Assembly: GCA_032209605.1 (NCBI GenBank)
Contig: JASFXZ010000013.1
Location: 7,215,401-7,279,400 of the forward strand
DNA length: 64,000 nucleotides
DNA from: Mactromeris polynyma
Lineage: Eukaryota; Mollusca; Bivalvia; Venerida; Mactridae
Reading direction: 5' to 3'
Part shown: in pieces, positions 11,046-22,997 of the stretch
Layout: every line of letters begins with the position of its first letter
Position numbering within the stretch: position 1 is the first letter of the stretch
Notes under the pieces: model-generated
Told to the model about the DNA's origin: nothing
The model's input: only the letters and a program-made list of their open reading frames with translations
Databases searched by the model: none
Program-made: the position numbers and the translations under genes

Positions 11046-11102
11046 AATCTGATTTCGCCGTTTCCCATGATGAGTTGTTGGGACAATATCTGTAAACTTT
11101 TG
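11014..11102 (-). CDS. Class B GPCR exon 3 (HormR C-terminal half)
   Basis: The 89-bp exon follows an acceptor (TATATTTCAG|CA, AG ending at 11103) and ends at GAAGTG|GTAAGT (GT starting at 11013). With one base carried from exon 2 it encodes SKVYRYCPNNSSWETAKSDY, then AACMNMTPEV. It supplies HormR cysteines 5 and 6 and the conserved Asn-x-Ser-Trp element, resembling the NGSW...NYSEC-type ending of CRF- and PDF-like receptors. Sequons are at N77, N78 and N93. It ends in phase 0, matching exon 4. The last bases of the exon and its donor are tandemly repeated at about 43-bp spacing into intron 3, which creates decoy donor-like sites. A nearer AG (TTTACAG at 11090) exists, but using it breaks the frame. 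Confidence 0.92.
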
Positions 11103-11194
11103 CTGAAATATAAAATAATGAATTATAATTATGTGTCTATATGACAATAACGACAATAGGTAAAAGGCAACATATGTTGATTAGAACGTTAAAT

Positions 11195-11312
11195 ACACAC
11201 AGTCGGGGCAAGTTGTCAGTTGCTTGCGAGGGAGCAGGCCAGTACCGGTTGGTAACCCAGGAACACCTGTTAGATCATCTGAACACCGTATGTGACTGAA
11301 ATACGGCATAAA
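11195..11312 (+). mobile_element. SINE 3' body fragment
   Basis: GTTGTCAGTTGCTTGCG, CAGTACCGGTTGGTAACCCA, a GGAACACCTGTTAGATCATC block and TGACTGAAATACGGCATAAA follow the body of the SINE at 7079 without the tRNA head. It lies 93 bp upstream of the exon 3 acceptor. Confidence 0.7.
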
Positions 11313-11929
11313 ACCCAAAACAAACCAAACATGACGTTGCGAGACAGACATTGTCTACTAGCCCCCAACGTACAGGTAACAGATAGAGTATAAAACACGA
11401 GGGTATCTAGTTAAGTCGAGGGGGCGTGGTATGTCCAACCACAAAATGGGTGTGTACAAACAGGCGGGTCTCTTTATCACGTGACGCAAGCGAGCAGCTT
11501 CATTGTGAAACCTACGACGTTGAACCAATAAAAGTATTGATGGATGTGAAATGTCACTTTTGTCAACAATGATGTACAACTCACACTGTGGGTATCTAAG
11601 TACCGCACTGTTAGTTAATGCACTCCTTTGCTAATTAAGTCCCTCCACTTCCCCTTCACTAAACTCACTTTCTTGGCCCAAATTCTCAAAAATCTCAAGT
11701 CCACATTTTCAGTCAATCTTTCTCTCAAATAGTTTTCCTTGAGATGCTATTCACTTTGAAAATGTATAGAAACTCAAATGTTGATTTCGAACTCAAATAT
11801 TTGTGCTTGGACTGAAGCGCTCTAAATACTTCATAAGTACTGATTTGAGTTAAAACGTATCTGGTTTGAGTTTGAGAAAATTCTCAAAAACTTAAGTGAA
11901 TACTGAGCATGACTTTGTGTCTCTAAGCA

Positions 11930-11985
11930 ACGTCTTTAAATTGACCAATGGTAGGTAGAGTTCTTGGACTGGTCTCCAGTCTCAG
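11930..11985 (-). mobile_element. Family B CCAAT MITE fragment, copy 2
   Basis: AATTGACCAATGG followed by TTGGACTGGTCTCCAG gives one half of the family B palindrome. Confidence 0.55.
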
Positions 11986-12153
11986 TTTTATAATATCATT
12001 ATTTTAATTTTCTTCAGTGCTTGTAGACCTGTCGTCCTTCCAGATGCATCCAAAATCAATTGAGTTTACAAGATGCTGGACATCAAGAGGGGGAATAAAA
12101 TCCAATTCATCTTAAACCATGTATTGTTCAGACGTTTGCAATACAGATTGACA

Positions 12154-12566
12154 TATATACTCCACGCCATTAAAACGCAACTATAATCGTCCGCGTTCCA
12201 CGCCATTAAAACACAACTATAATCGTCCGCGTTCCACGCCATTAAAACACAACTATAATCGTCCGCGTTCCACGCCATTAAAAACGCAACTATAATCGTC
12301 CGCGTTCCACGCCATTAAAACACAACGATAATCGTCCGCGTTCCACGCCATTAAAAACGCAACTATAATCGTCCGCGTTCCACGCCATTAAAAACGCAAC
12401 TATAATCGTCCGCGTTCCACGCCATTAAAAACGCAACTATAATCGTCTGCTTTCCACGCCATTAAAAACGCAACTATAATCGTCCGCGTTCCACGCCATT
12501 AAAAACGCAACTATAATCGTCCGCGTTCCACGCCATTAAAAAACGCAACTATAATCGTCCGCTTCG
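12154..12566. repeat. Minisatellite, 36/37-bp unit
   Basis: Eleven copies of a unit with CCACGCCATTAAAA(A)CGCAA then CTATAATCGTCCGCG. Length differences come from the A run. High identity between units suggests recent expansion. Confidence 0.96.
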
Positions 12567-12849
12567 AGACGGTGACATTATAACGAAATATTTATATTTT
12601 AATTCTCAAACAAAATGATAATTTCAAGTTATGAAATATGAATACTAGGGGCATAGTTTGATTTCTTTTTGAAGGATGATTTACACATTTGTAACAATAA
12701 AACGCATTTTATACTTGGAACAAAATGAAGGCTGCGTGAAATAGTTGCGTGTTTAATGGTGTTAAGTATAGTTATACAAGTTGCATGATTGGAAAATATG
12801 CACGCAAGCGGATATTTCAAGAACCGATTAAAAGTAATATATCATCGAT

Positions 12850-13150
12850 GTTGTGTTCATGTTTTAACTAAACATGAAAAATAATTCCACGCAGTTAAAC
12901 ATTTCTAAATATGTATTATCAAAGACTACACTAGTAATGCTGTATTTGTCGAATAATTGTTTGTAATATCTTTAATTTAAAAAAATCTATTTTTTAACAA
13001 GGAGATATTTTTGCCGATTTGTCCGTGCGTTACTTGATAAAACAAGATGTTTCATCGGTATTCCATTGCAATAGTGTTGTTTGTATTAAAAATGTGTTAG
13101 CCAATGTAGCAACAACACTGGATGGAACACTTTCAAACAGTTCACGTTCA
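12850..13150 (-). repeat. Family D interspersed repeat, diverged copy
   Basis: AACTAAACATGAAAAATA, then TATTTGTCGAATAATTG and GATAAAACAAGATGTTTC, then CAACACTGGATGGAAC, follow the order seen at 61930-62160. Divergence is high, so the ends are approximate. Confidence 0.45.
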
Positions 13151-14491
13151 GATTGTTCAAACACATATTTAACTGTAAATTATGTTGACCGGTTAATGGG
13201 TTTTATATCGGACGAAGTCTGAAGCATAATTACGAAACTGACGTTAAAGGAAAAATAATACCCACTTAAATCAAATTAAACCAAATATTTAACAACTCAA
13301 TTACTGAAACCACTTGCAAAACAAAATCACGCAGCATCCGTGTCCGTTTCATGGAATATTTCTTGAAGAAAAAGTTAAAAAATGATATATAAAAGACGCT
13401 CATATGTTGGACTATTTTTTAACCGATTCAGTCATATTTTATTCTGGCGCCAAGCGATGCAACTGTCAACTTAAAATGAAATAAGGTCCAAAAACGGGGC
13501 TAAATCGAGAACCACCTGCGCCTTAACCCACTCAATATTTCCATGAAGCAGATTTTATAAGGTCACTCAATATTGCAGCAATTGGAAGGCTGATTGCCTC
13601 TCTTATATTCTCTGGATTTCACACGTTTTATTTGTTTACGTATCGCTGCACTTAATTTGTTCAGTCATTACGAAAATAAATGTGCCGTCATAATTATGTC
13701 AATAAAACACACAATACGCATAAATTGCCTGAATTCTCCAGAAAGAAATATGCTAAAATAGTAACAAAGTTTGCTATATTAAGATATGGCTGCTGTAATA
13801 ATCTCGAGACGTTTTCTTCTGAACAACAAATTAGTTTTGTTAGAGTTTTACGGCGTATTCCGGCGTTGCTTCATATACATATGACGGTCAGTTGACCTGA
13901 CACGTGCTCCTGGGTGACCAGCCTGTACTTATTTATTCGTCCGCAAGCAATTTGGCAACTTCTCACAGAATAGCAATTTTAGAAATTGGTCCAAAATGTC
14001 TATACCAAGAAAACGTCAAATTCTTAGCTGCAAATAATTATCAATGACATCTCTCACACATCGAGCCTAAAACTAGACATATTTTTCCTGATTGCAAAAT
14101 ACCGAACACAAGAAAACATTGCGTTACACCAGAAGCTTCTACCTAAAAATCAAGAATAAGTGTAACTTAAATATGATAGAAAATTAATATCACTTTCTAC
14201 AAATTTGTCCAAAATAGAGAAATCTTAGAATTCAATACTTAAAAGGTTATCATTACACCTGGCCAAACAATACAATAAATTACAAATCTTATGTGCGGAA
14301 ATCCAAAAAATGTAATCTTGTGAAATTTATTAACTGTGCCAATTTATGTAGAAATCAAAATAATGTATGAAAATGATGCAAAATTTGTGATGCTCTTTGA
14401 AAATCCACGTATTTCTTCTACATTGTAATTGTATAGAACTATTGACTTTTGTTTGCTATAAACTTTGTAACATGTTTTATGCAATACATGC

Positions 14492-14799
14492 TATTGTATT
14501 GTATTGTATTGTATTGTATTGTATTGTATTGTATTGTATTGTATTGTATTGTATTGTATTGTATTGTATTGTATTGTATTGTATTGTATTGTATTGTATT
14601 GTATTGTATTGTATTGTATTGTATTGTATTGTATTGTATTGTATTGTATTGTATTGTATTGTATTGTATTGTATTGTATTGTATTGTATTGTATTGTATT
14701 GTATTGTATTGTATTGTATTGTATTGTATTGTATTGTATTGTATTGTATTGTATTGTATTGTATTGTATTGTATTGTATTGTATTGTATTGTATTGTAT
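14492..14799. repeat. Perfect pentanucleotide microsatellite (TATTG)n
   Basis: About 61.6 uninterrupted copies of TATTG over 308 bp with no visible substitution. It lies in intron 2; the gene-strand transcript would read (CAATA)n. The long open frames across it are products of the repeat. Confidence 0.99.
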
Positions 14800-15878
14800 C
14801 TAGCACAATGAGCTCTCGTGCGTGTTATTATTTAAACCAGAACCACGACAACAATACGACACAATATGAACCACAAGCCTCGGGCATAACATCCTGCAAT
14901 TCGATATCCGTCTTTGTATCATTTATTTTATTGTCGACTTTGGTTCGCTTTGGGTATTACGGAAAACATCCGCTTAATATATTCAGGAAACAAAGACCGC
15001 TCATGTTAGAATTTCTATTTAATGCGCAGTCGACGATACATAATTACCACAAAAAGACATTCGTTTTAGCTGCATTTGAACCTATAAAAACACTCGAAAC
15101 GATCACAAACTATTTTACATAGGAACACTCACCCTATAGCAACATTGACAATGTCTTTATTAGTTATCTTCTGAACAAACTTTGTGAAATTCAGTATTCT
15201 TTTTCAGAAATGAAATCTTTTATTCGTGACATTGCCTGACAATATTTCTCTTGAGCTACACTTTCATACCCTTAGCCTGAATGTTTTAAGCATCTCAGCG
15301 TCGGTAAGGTGACGGCATCACACTAGCGAAAAATGAAATCGTGATTTACATGATACAAGATTTCACAAATTCACTAATCTTGTTACAAAGAGGTGAGTTT
15401 TCATAAACAAAACATACATCATGAAATGAAATTGAATTACACGAATTCTAATTTCATGACATCACATCAAGATTTTATCGAAAAAGGGATTTGGACGAAC
15501 TATATGATATACGAGCAATGTAGAAAACATTTCCTTGAAATTGGCATCTCCCAAATGGTGTAATTCTCCAAGCAGTATGCTGTATATCAAATCTCTTCAT
15601 TTATTTGATAATAGCATTGTACCTCAGAGACCATAACTCCTGCATATCTTGTAATGTACTATCAACTGTACTTATTGTATTCTATCAGTTAGGCAAGATA
15701 ATTGTTAACTAAGAACATTAAATCTGTAAGCTGTCCAGAAACATTGTGCCAATCACAACACGCTCATCATCAACAACATCAGACATTATGTATATCGAGC
15801 GTCTAGCGCGAAATTGTTGTAAATGCTTTCTAAGCAACATGATTTACAATAACAACGCACCAATCAATGATCAATATA

Positions 15879-16055
15879 CAGTCGGACCTCGTTCATTCGA
15901 TCAACTTCTATCCGAACACTTGGTATATTCCGAAATAAATATCAGGTCCCATGTATCTTCTAAGGCACGTCGAATTGAAATGTGCTATTCGAAACCATGT
16001 TTTATTCGAAATAAAATTTCGGATCTGATGTATTCGAATGAACGAGGTCCGTCTG
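15879..16055 (+). mobile_element. Family A Tigger-like MITE, copy 2 (full length)
   Basis: A 177-bp element flanked by TA on both sides. The left terminus CAGTCGGACCTCGTTCATTC and the right terminus, whose reverse complement is CAGACGGACCTCGTTCATTC, form an inverted repeat of about 22 bp. The interior has ATCCGAACACTTGGTATATT and CGAAATAAAATTTCGGATC. The CAG start, CCTCG block and TA duplication fit pogo/Tigger elements. There is no ORF, so it is non-autonomous. Confidence 0.9.
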
Positions 16056-16401
16056 TATATGTATTGAATGTACTTTTCTCCATATAAACATCAACTCGCA
16101 CTTAAGAAGCGAATGTTTCAGCTAGTTACTTAATAAATGATATTGATGTTTGGATTTAATGCCGCTTTGAACAATTCATTTGCTACGTTTTTATCTATTT
16201 GTTACCAGATTACACTGTTATGGAATCCATTATTCCAATTAAAACTTACACGTGGTCAAAGTTGATCAGAGAATCAGAATGAAGGACCTAGGATTCTGCA
16301 TTCACAATCGAATTATCTCATGGAAATGACATCATTGTCGTGGAAAGATTTATTGCCCATCCCAAATAAAGGTTCAAGTCATTAAACGTGAACAAAAACG
16401 T

Positions 16402-17245
16402 ATGGACAATGGACAAAACAGGCTATGGACATACACTTTATATGACCTTGAAGCAACAGACCATGGACAAAACAGGCTATGGACATACACTGTATGTGAC
16501 CTTGAAGCAACATACCATGGACAAAACAGGCTATGGACATACACTGTATGTGACCTTGAAGCAACATACCATGGACAATACAGGCTATGGACATACACTG
16601 TATGTGACCTTGAAGCAACAGACCATGGACAAACCAGGCTATGGACATACACTATATGTCGCCTTGAAGCAACAGATCATGGACAAAACAGGCTATGGAC
16701 ATACACTATATGTCGCCTTGATGCAACAAACCATGGACAAAACAGGCTATGGACATACACTATATGTCGCCTTGAATCAACAAACCATGGACAAAACAGG
16801 CTATGGACATACACTATATGTCGCCTTGATGCAACAAACCATGGACAAAACAGGCTATGGACATACACTATATGTCGCCTTGATGCAACAGACCATGGAC
16901 AAAACAGGCTAAGGACATACACTATATGTAACATTAAAGCCACAGACCATGGACAAAACATAATATGGACATACACTATGATATGACCTTGAAGCAACAT
17001 ATCATGGACAAAACAGGCTATGGACATACCCTATATGTAACCTTAAAGCCACAGACCATGGACAAAACATACTATAGATATACACTATAATATGACCTTG
17101 AAGCCACAGACCGTGGACAAAACAGGCTAAGGACATACACTATATGTGACATTGAAGCAAATAGACCATTGACAAAACAGGCTAAGGACATACACTATAT
17201 GTGACACTGGAGCAAATAGACCATTGACAAAACAGGCCATGGACA
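16402..17245. repeat. Minisatellite, 54-bp unit
   Basis: About 16 copies of a unit containing CCATGGACAAAACAGGCTAT, GGACATACACTATATGT and CCTTGAAGCAACAGA. The units degrade toward 17245. Because 54 is divisible by three, several frames on both strands stay open for up to 194 codons; no domain, start context or splice signal supports a protein. Confidence 0.96.
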
Positions 17246-17837
17246 AACCAGCAACTGAAAATCGAACCATGGACACAACAAGATTTGAACCAAAGCGATC
17301 TTAAAACGGACAATAGACAAACGGACTTTAGTCTTGAAAGAACCATAGATAAAAGGAACCATGGACAAATAGGACCATGGATTGAAGGCAGCTCAGATAA
17401 AGCAGGCCATGGACCACACGGACTACATTCACACATGACGATACTGCTGAGGTATTTGGAAAGCTTACGCTTGTTTTGTTTAAATACAGAACAGAAAGTT
17501 TTATCTCGGACCATGAAAGTTGATCGAGCTGGAAGTATATTCATACAGCACAATTTATATGTATATCAATATATTTGCATAGATATAACATTTGTCGGAC
17601 CGATATACAAATACGTTAATGACAAAATCATAACCAGATTAAATACAGATATAAGATCGACGACAGACGAAGCTTTTTACCGAGACGTCGATGAGCTATT
17701 GTGTATGCGCATAATATTCATACTACTGTCATTCTTCAAACAGACCATATGTTGCTATTAAAATGAAACAAACTCCATGATTATTTTGATTGTAAAGCTA
17801 TGTGTTCAATATATGAAGGATTATTTCATGGACTTTC

Positions 17838-17900
17838 AGGGCTTTAGAAATCCACTAGCCCGATGTTCCGGACTAATGCTAGATGTAAAGCTACGTTTCC
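17838..17900 (-). repeat. Family F fragment
   Basis: TTTAGAAATCCACTAGCCCG and ATGTTCCGGACTAATGCT are the reverse complement of the 5920-5955 part of family F. Confidence 0.5.
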
Positions 17901-17970
17901 ATCTTGTTAGGTATATATTGGAGAGTGGAACTACGTTTCCATCTTGTTAGGTATATATTGGAGAGTCGAA
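17885..17970. repeat. Two-copy tandem duplication, 41 bp
   Basis: CTACGTTTCCATCTTGTTAG followed by GTATATATTGGAGAGT occurs twice in succession. Weaker related text runs on to about 18060 (GGAACTACTTT). Confidence 0.9.
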
Positions 17971-18172
17971 CTTCTCATCTCATGTCGTTGGGTAACATTA
18001 GAGACCAGAACTACTTTTTTATCATAATGTTATTGGCTGTTATTAGAAATTGGAACTACTTTCGAAGGTTATTTGGTTTTTAGGAAATACAGTCTCCAGT
18101 AACGACATTTTACTGAATCTACATTTATACTCAATTCACATACAGTTAAATAAATATTATGACAATACTTAC

Positions 18173-18274
18173 ATGTTGGCGCATGCGTCAGAGGAGGACA
18201 TACTAGTTCCGCTGTGGTGTTTGCTGGGGTCGCAGGCCAACATACGATCTGGTCAAAAAACGGATTGCAGTAGC
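18173..18274 (-). CDS. Class B GPCR exon 2 (HormR domain core)
   Basis: This 102-bp exon lies between an acceptor (TATTTTACAG|GC, AG ending at 18275) and a donor (CAACAT|GTAAGT, GT starting at 18172). It is phase 1 on both sides, so skipping it would keep the frame but remove the domain core. It encodes YCNPFFDQIVCWPATP followed by ANTTAELVCPP. This is the HormR signature: a YCN start, an Asp three residues before a VCWP motif, and a CPP third-strand cysteine. The usual Trp before the Asp is Phe here (residue 41). A sequon occurs at N53. It supplies cysteines 2, 3 and 4 of the six. The acceptor sits only about 15 bp from the end of a 1.1-kb tandem array of 17-bp units. Confidence 0.93.
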
Positions 18275-18289
18275 CTGTAAAATAAATAA

Positions 18290-19409
18290 AAAATAATCAT
18301 GGTCATAGCAATAAAATAATCATAGCAATAAAATAATCATAGCAATAAAATAATCATAGCAATAAAATAGTCATAGCAATAAAATAGTCATAGCAATAAA
18401 ATAGTCATAGCAATAAAATAATCATAGCAATAAAATAGTCATAGCAATAAAATAATCATAGCAATAAAATAATCATAGCAACAAAATAGTCATAGCAACA
18501 AAATAGTCATAGCAATAAAATAGTCATAGCAATAAAATAGTCATAGCAATAAAATAATCATAGCAATAAAATAGTCATAGCAATAAAATAATCATAGCAA
18601 TAAAATAATCATAGCAATAAAATAGTCATAGCAATAAAATAGTCATAGCAATAAAATAATCATAGCAATAAAATAGTCATAGCAACAAAATAGTCATAGC
18701 AATAAAATAATCATAGCAATAAAATAGTCATAGCAATAAAATAATCATAGCAATAAAATAGTCATAGCAACAAAATAGTCATAGCAATAAAATAATCATA
18801 GCAATAAAATAATCATAGCAATAAAATAGTCATAGCAATAAAATAGTCATAGCAATAAAATAATCATAGCAATAAAATAATCATAGCAATAAAATAGTCA
18901 TAGCAATAAAATAGTCATAGCAATAAAATAGTCATAGCAATAAAATAATCATAGCAATAAAATAGTCATAGCAATAAAATAGTCATAACAATAAAATAAT
19001 CATAGCAATAAAATAGTCATAGCAATAAAATAGTCATAGCAATAAAATAGTCATAGCAATAAAATAATCATAGCAATAAAATAATCATAGCAATAAAATA
19101 ATCATAGCAATAAAATAATCATAGCAATAAAATAATCATAGCAATAAAATAATCATAGCAATAAAATAGTCATAGCAATAAAATAATCATAGCAATAAAA
19201 TAGTCATAGCAATAAAATAATCATAGCAATAAAATAATCATAGCAATAAAATAGTCATAGCAATAAAATAGTCATAGCAATAAAATAATCATAGCAATAA
19301 AATAATCATAGCAATAAAATAGTCATAGCAATAAAATAATCATAGCAATAAAATAGTCATAACAATAAAATAATCATAGCAATAAAATAGTCATAGCAAT
19401 AAAATAATC
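18290..19409. repeat. Minisatellite, 17-bp unit, next to the exon 2 acceptor
   Basis: About 65 copies of (A/G)TCATAGCAATAAAATA. Two main variants differ at one base (aATC or aGTC) and are mixed irregularly; a few units have CAACAAAA or CATAACAA. The array ends about 15 bp from the exon 2 acceptor. On the gene strand it reads as repeated ATTTTATTGCTATGA(C/T), a T-rich tract lying where the branch point and pyrimidine tract belong. Confidence 0.98.
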
Positions 19410-20749
19410 GCTTTTATTACGTGAATACAGTTTGTTTATTAAGTGGAAACTGCATACAATGTATATCGAGTTAGATACAGATAAAATCAGTTTTGCTCGT
19501 TTATATCTCCTGATCCACTTCCCGGAAAAAACAGTATCTGATTTATTGGGGAACTTTGTTAGTAAGATCCCTCCAGAAAAACATGAAATCTCAGTAAACA
19601 AGCTGAGATATTTCCATATATCGTGTATGGTAAACGATTCATTTCCATAAACAGTTGTTTTATACAGACTTACGCAATAAATAAAGTCAAACCGATCGTT
19701 CAATTAACTGTGAAATAATTATATGTATGTAAGTGCCTGTAACGTGATGAGCGTTCCGTGTTCTTTCCTGTAACACTGTAACGTAATTTAAATAGTTTCT
19801 GCTTGTTTAAACAAGGAAACAAAGAGATTGCAGTGTAATTAAAGGTGTATACCTCAATAGACTACAAGATTGTGGCGTCATTAAAGGTTTATACCTCAAT
19901 AGTTTACCAGATTAATTAATGTATGTAAATTATGTAATAGTTTTACATATTTGGCAAGGATTGACTCTCCTGTCTACTAAAACATATTTATGTCGAAGAA
20001 CTTTTGTTGCAACTGAAGATCTATATGCATAAGCTGTTGAATTTGATAATTATAACTGTAAAAACTTTTTATTCATTGATACATAATATCATTCCTTGTT
20101 CTTAATCAAAAACTATATTATGAGAAAAAAACTCTCTGATTTGGCACAATTTCTAATTCATGTCATTGAAAAATCCTACTTTCGTTCTGATGTCTAAAAT
20201 CGACTGCTTCCCGTTAAGAAGCACGTCGATATCACACTAACAGAAAGCCTTTTAGTCAAATGAAATGCCATATAATGCTGGTGGGCAGTCACCCTCTAGC
20301 CATCGGGGAAGAGAGAGAAAAAAGTTACGCCGCTTTAAATGAGTGTAATGCGCAGTGAAATAATGGAACGAGTCTAAATTGTTCTCAGCACATGTTGGTT
20401 TCAATTCTAACATTTCTACTTGATAGAACACCGAATATATCAATTTGTCGTAGTTTTATGTTGTATAAACGATAGTGTCACATACGATATAACAATTAAC
20501 GTGTATTTAGATTCCAATAAATCCTGATTATGCCAAATTACCGGAAGTACATTACCGGAAGTCGCCGATATAAAATTGATGATGCTAGAACAGTATTTTA
20601 TATCAGAGCTCTCTCTCCCGCTAAACCATACGATTGTTGAATCATTAATTTCACTGTGCGGATATTTCACACACAAAACACGAATTTTAAAACTTGTATA
20701 TATTTACCCTCGGTGACAGCGTCCTGGGTTACTAACTAGGGGTGTTATG

Positions 20750-20999
20750 CACACACATTTAAGACTGCTTCACAGACTTAGAAATTGAAATGTTAAATGT
20801 TCATTTTGCTCCTACGCTGTTAATACAGAACAGATTTTGATAAAACTTGGCAAAAGTGTGAAGTGTGTAACAAGAATTATTCTGATTGTTTTTTATCCGT
20901 ATAGATATATTGAAAAAAAAACGCTGCTAAATTTAAATTCAGCCAATTAAAAGTCTAAGTCCGAGTTTTAGACTTGACATTTTCGTGAATATTGCCGCT
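20750..20999. mobile_element. Family E inverted-repeat MITE, copy 1
   Basis: Left TTAAGACTGCTTCACAGACT and right AGTCCGAGTTTTAGACTTGA are inverted relatives, followed by ACATTTTCGTGAATA. The interior TGAAATGTTAAATGTTC and TGCTCCTACGCTGTTAATAC match the copy at 29121. Confidence 0.65.
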
Positions 21000-21054
21000 C
21001 TACTCGCGCTTACTTCCGGGATTGTGACGTTTGTGGCTCAACCTAATCTTAAGC

Positions 21055-21130
21055 GCCGCGGGATTCGAACTCACGACCTTCGGCTCAGGGGTCAGGCGTT
21101 CTACCCCCTCGAAAACAACACCTCCGTACA
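21055..21130 (-). mobile_element. tRNA-like SINE head
   Basis: On the minus strand GAGGGGGTAGAACGCCTGAC and GTGAGTTCGAATCCCGCGG give A-box- and B-box-like strings at tRNA spacing. No complete cloverleaf is seen. Confidence 0.5.
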
Positions 21131-21699
21131 GATAACCAAAATATAGGCTGGAAGCCTTGCGATGTTTCTATCATCCTAATGAGGCAATGGCGTGTTATTC
21201 AAATGTTAATACAGTTAAAAAAAACTTGCAAGATTGCATTGCGCAAGATCGCTCGGGCGACTATTCTTCAAATCTTTATTCGAGTTTTTAGTCATTGTGA
21301 GATCATAAATTCACGCATTAAATATTGCCAAAATTTGGAAACAGCAAAACCACTCATATTCTTTGACATTTAACGTTTTGATGAGAAAATTATAATATTC
21401 CGAATATTGAAAATAACAGGATGTTTGTAACATCCGAATTTTTTTAAACACAAAAATCGATTGCATATTGAAACTGCTTCCATATCGACTGTGAAATTCT
21501 TCAAGTTTGATCATGATTTACAACGCAACCTCTGTATTGGAACATCCGCCGAGAAGTTCACAGTTTAGCTGTTGTATAGAGGTTGTGGCCGAGTACTGCG
21601 TTACTGGCGGATTTCTCCAACATGTCTTGCATTTTATAAATATTCACAACCTAAAATGTTAAGATTGGTCAATACTTATCTCTTCTGGGTCGTGTATAT

Positions 21700-21890
21700 T
21701 CGTGTTTTGCTAAATCAAGGGTCATAACTCTGGTCAAACAAAAACGATCAGGTACAGATACCAACATCACTAAAATCTTAAAATAGCATAACAAACGGTG
21801 TAGATTGGTAACAACACCCATGTATTTTTCATGATAATTCACTAGTGAAATACCAACTCACGTGCGTGACGTCACAATAAAACAAGCCTG
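21700..21890 (+). repeat. Family H interspersed repeat, copy 1
   Basis: ACGGTGTAGATTGGTAACAA, ACACCCATGTATTTTTC and CTCACGTGCGTGACGTCAC match the reverse complement of 44105-44215 in order. Confidence 0.6.
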
Positions 21891-21924
21891 ATGTAAATGC
21901 CCTCTTATGACGTTGACATCGTTA

Positions 21925-22095
21925 AATGAGCGCTGTTATGGGATTTACAGCCTCTTCTGTAAGTGTCGTCTTTTCAAGAAAACGCAACATGTGATGTCAC
22001 TGTTTGCAAGCAAGAAACAATATGTATCCCATATGATAACTCCGTTTCATATTGCCATATGGGACAAATATTGCTTGCTGTCAGTACCAACATGA
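21925..22095 (+). mobile_element. Family C CRE-rich element, copy 1
   Basis: GCTGTTATGGGATTTACAGC, CTCTTCTGTAAGTG, AAACGCAACATGTGATGTCA, CATATTGCCATATGGGAC and CTGTCAGTACC follow the family order. At CTGTCAGTACC the normal continuation (ATGGTGACGTCAC in copy 3) is replaced by a tandem array. Confidence 0.8.
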
Positions 22096-22440
22096 CATAA
22101 ACTGTACCAATATCAGGTAAGCTGTACCAACATCAGGTAAGCTGTACCAAAATCAGGTAAGCTGTACCAACATGACAGTCTGTACCAAGAGCAGGTAAGC
22201 TGTACCAAGAGCAGGTAAGCTGTACCAACATCAGGTAAGCTGTGCCAAAATCAGGTAAGCTGTACCAACATGACAGTCTGTACCAAGAGCAGGTAAGCTG
22301 TACCAAGAGCAGGTAAGCTGTACCAACATGACATAAGCTGTACCAACATGAAATAAACTGTATCAACATCAGGTTGGCTGTACTAACAGCACGTAAACTG
22401 GTACCAACATGATACAAACTGTACCAACATCCGGTGAAGT
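22096..22440. repeat. Minisatellite, about 20-bp unit
   Basis: Units of the form TGTACCAACATCAGGTAAGC with variants TGTACCAAGAGCAGGTAAGC and an 18-bp TGTACCAACATGACAGTC. It follows directly from the family C copy. Confidence 0.93.
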
Positions 22441-22997
22441 ATATCGTCATCAGTTAAATATAAACCAAATCATCATCATGTTAACCCTGTCAGTTTGTTA
22501 AACATATCACACATGTTCTGTATCTCCGCCATATACAGTCCCAATCCCGGATGAGAAAGGCTAAGACACGGACTTCATAGGGGCTCAGACCAAAATACAC
22601 GTTACGTGCAGTTTTTAGATAATTTTGCAACATGTTGTCAGTTCCAGATTTATTTGCTTTTTGATGTATCAACACAATGTCATAGGGTTAATTTTAATCT
22701 GTTTGGCAACTGATCGGATACTTTGTCCATATATACTACATCGTTAAATCCCCCTTTAATGACATCTGCATGAACGTTCGTGGCGGTGTTGTTCTTTTTT
22801 AGTTTCGAACCATTCTACAAAGACAATAATTTACAGATCTACTCGATCTAATTATTTGTACTTGAGATCTCTATTTAAAAATGATAAATGTTAAGTTAAA
22901 TGTAAATATATACGTTATCAACAGTAAAACATACTAAACGTAAGTTTACAAATAATCAGTGGTAGTTTTCTGTAGCTAGATATATGTTGGCATGTAC

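Larger units (their letters stand above)
11103..18172. other. Intron 2: unassigned stretches
   Basis: No gene or clear repeat is recognised at 11320-11930, 12570-12850, 13230-14490, 14800-15870, 16060-16400 and 17250-17830. Confidence 0.55.

Noticed and set aside
14397..15122. 241-codon frame rich in LYCIV repeats
   Set aside because: It is the (TATTG)n microsatellite read in frame, open in several frames on both strands.
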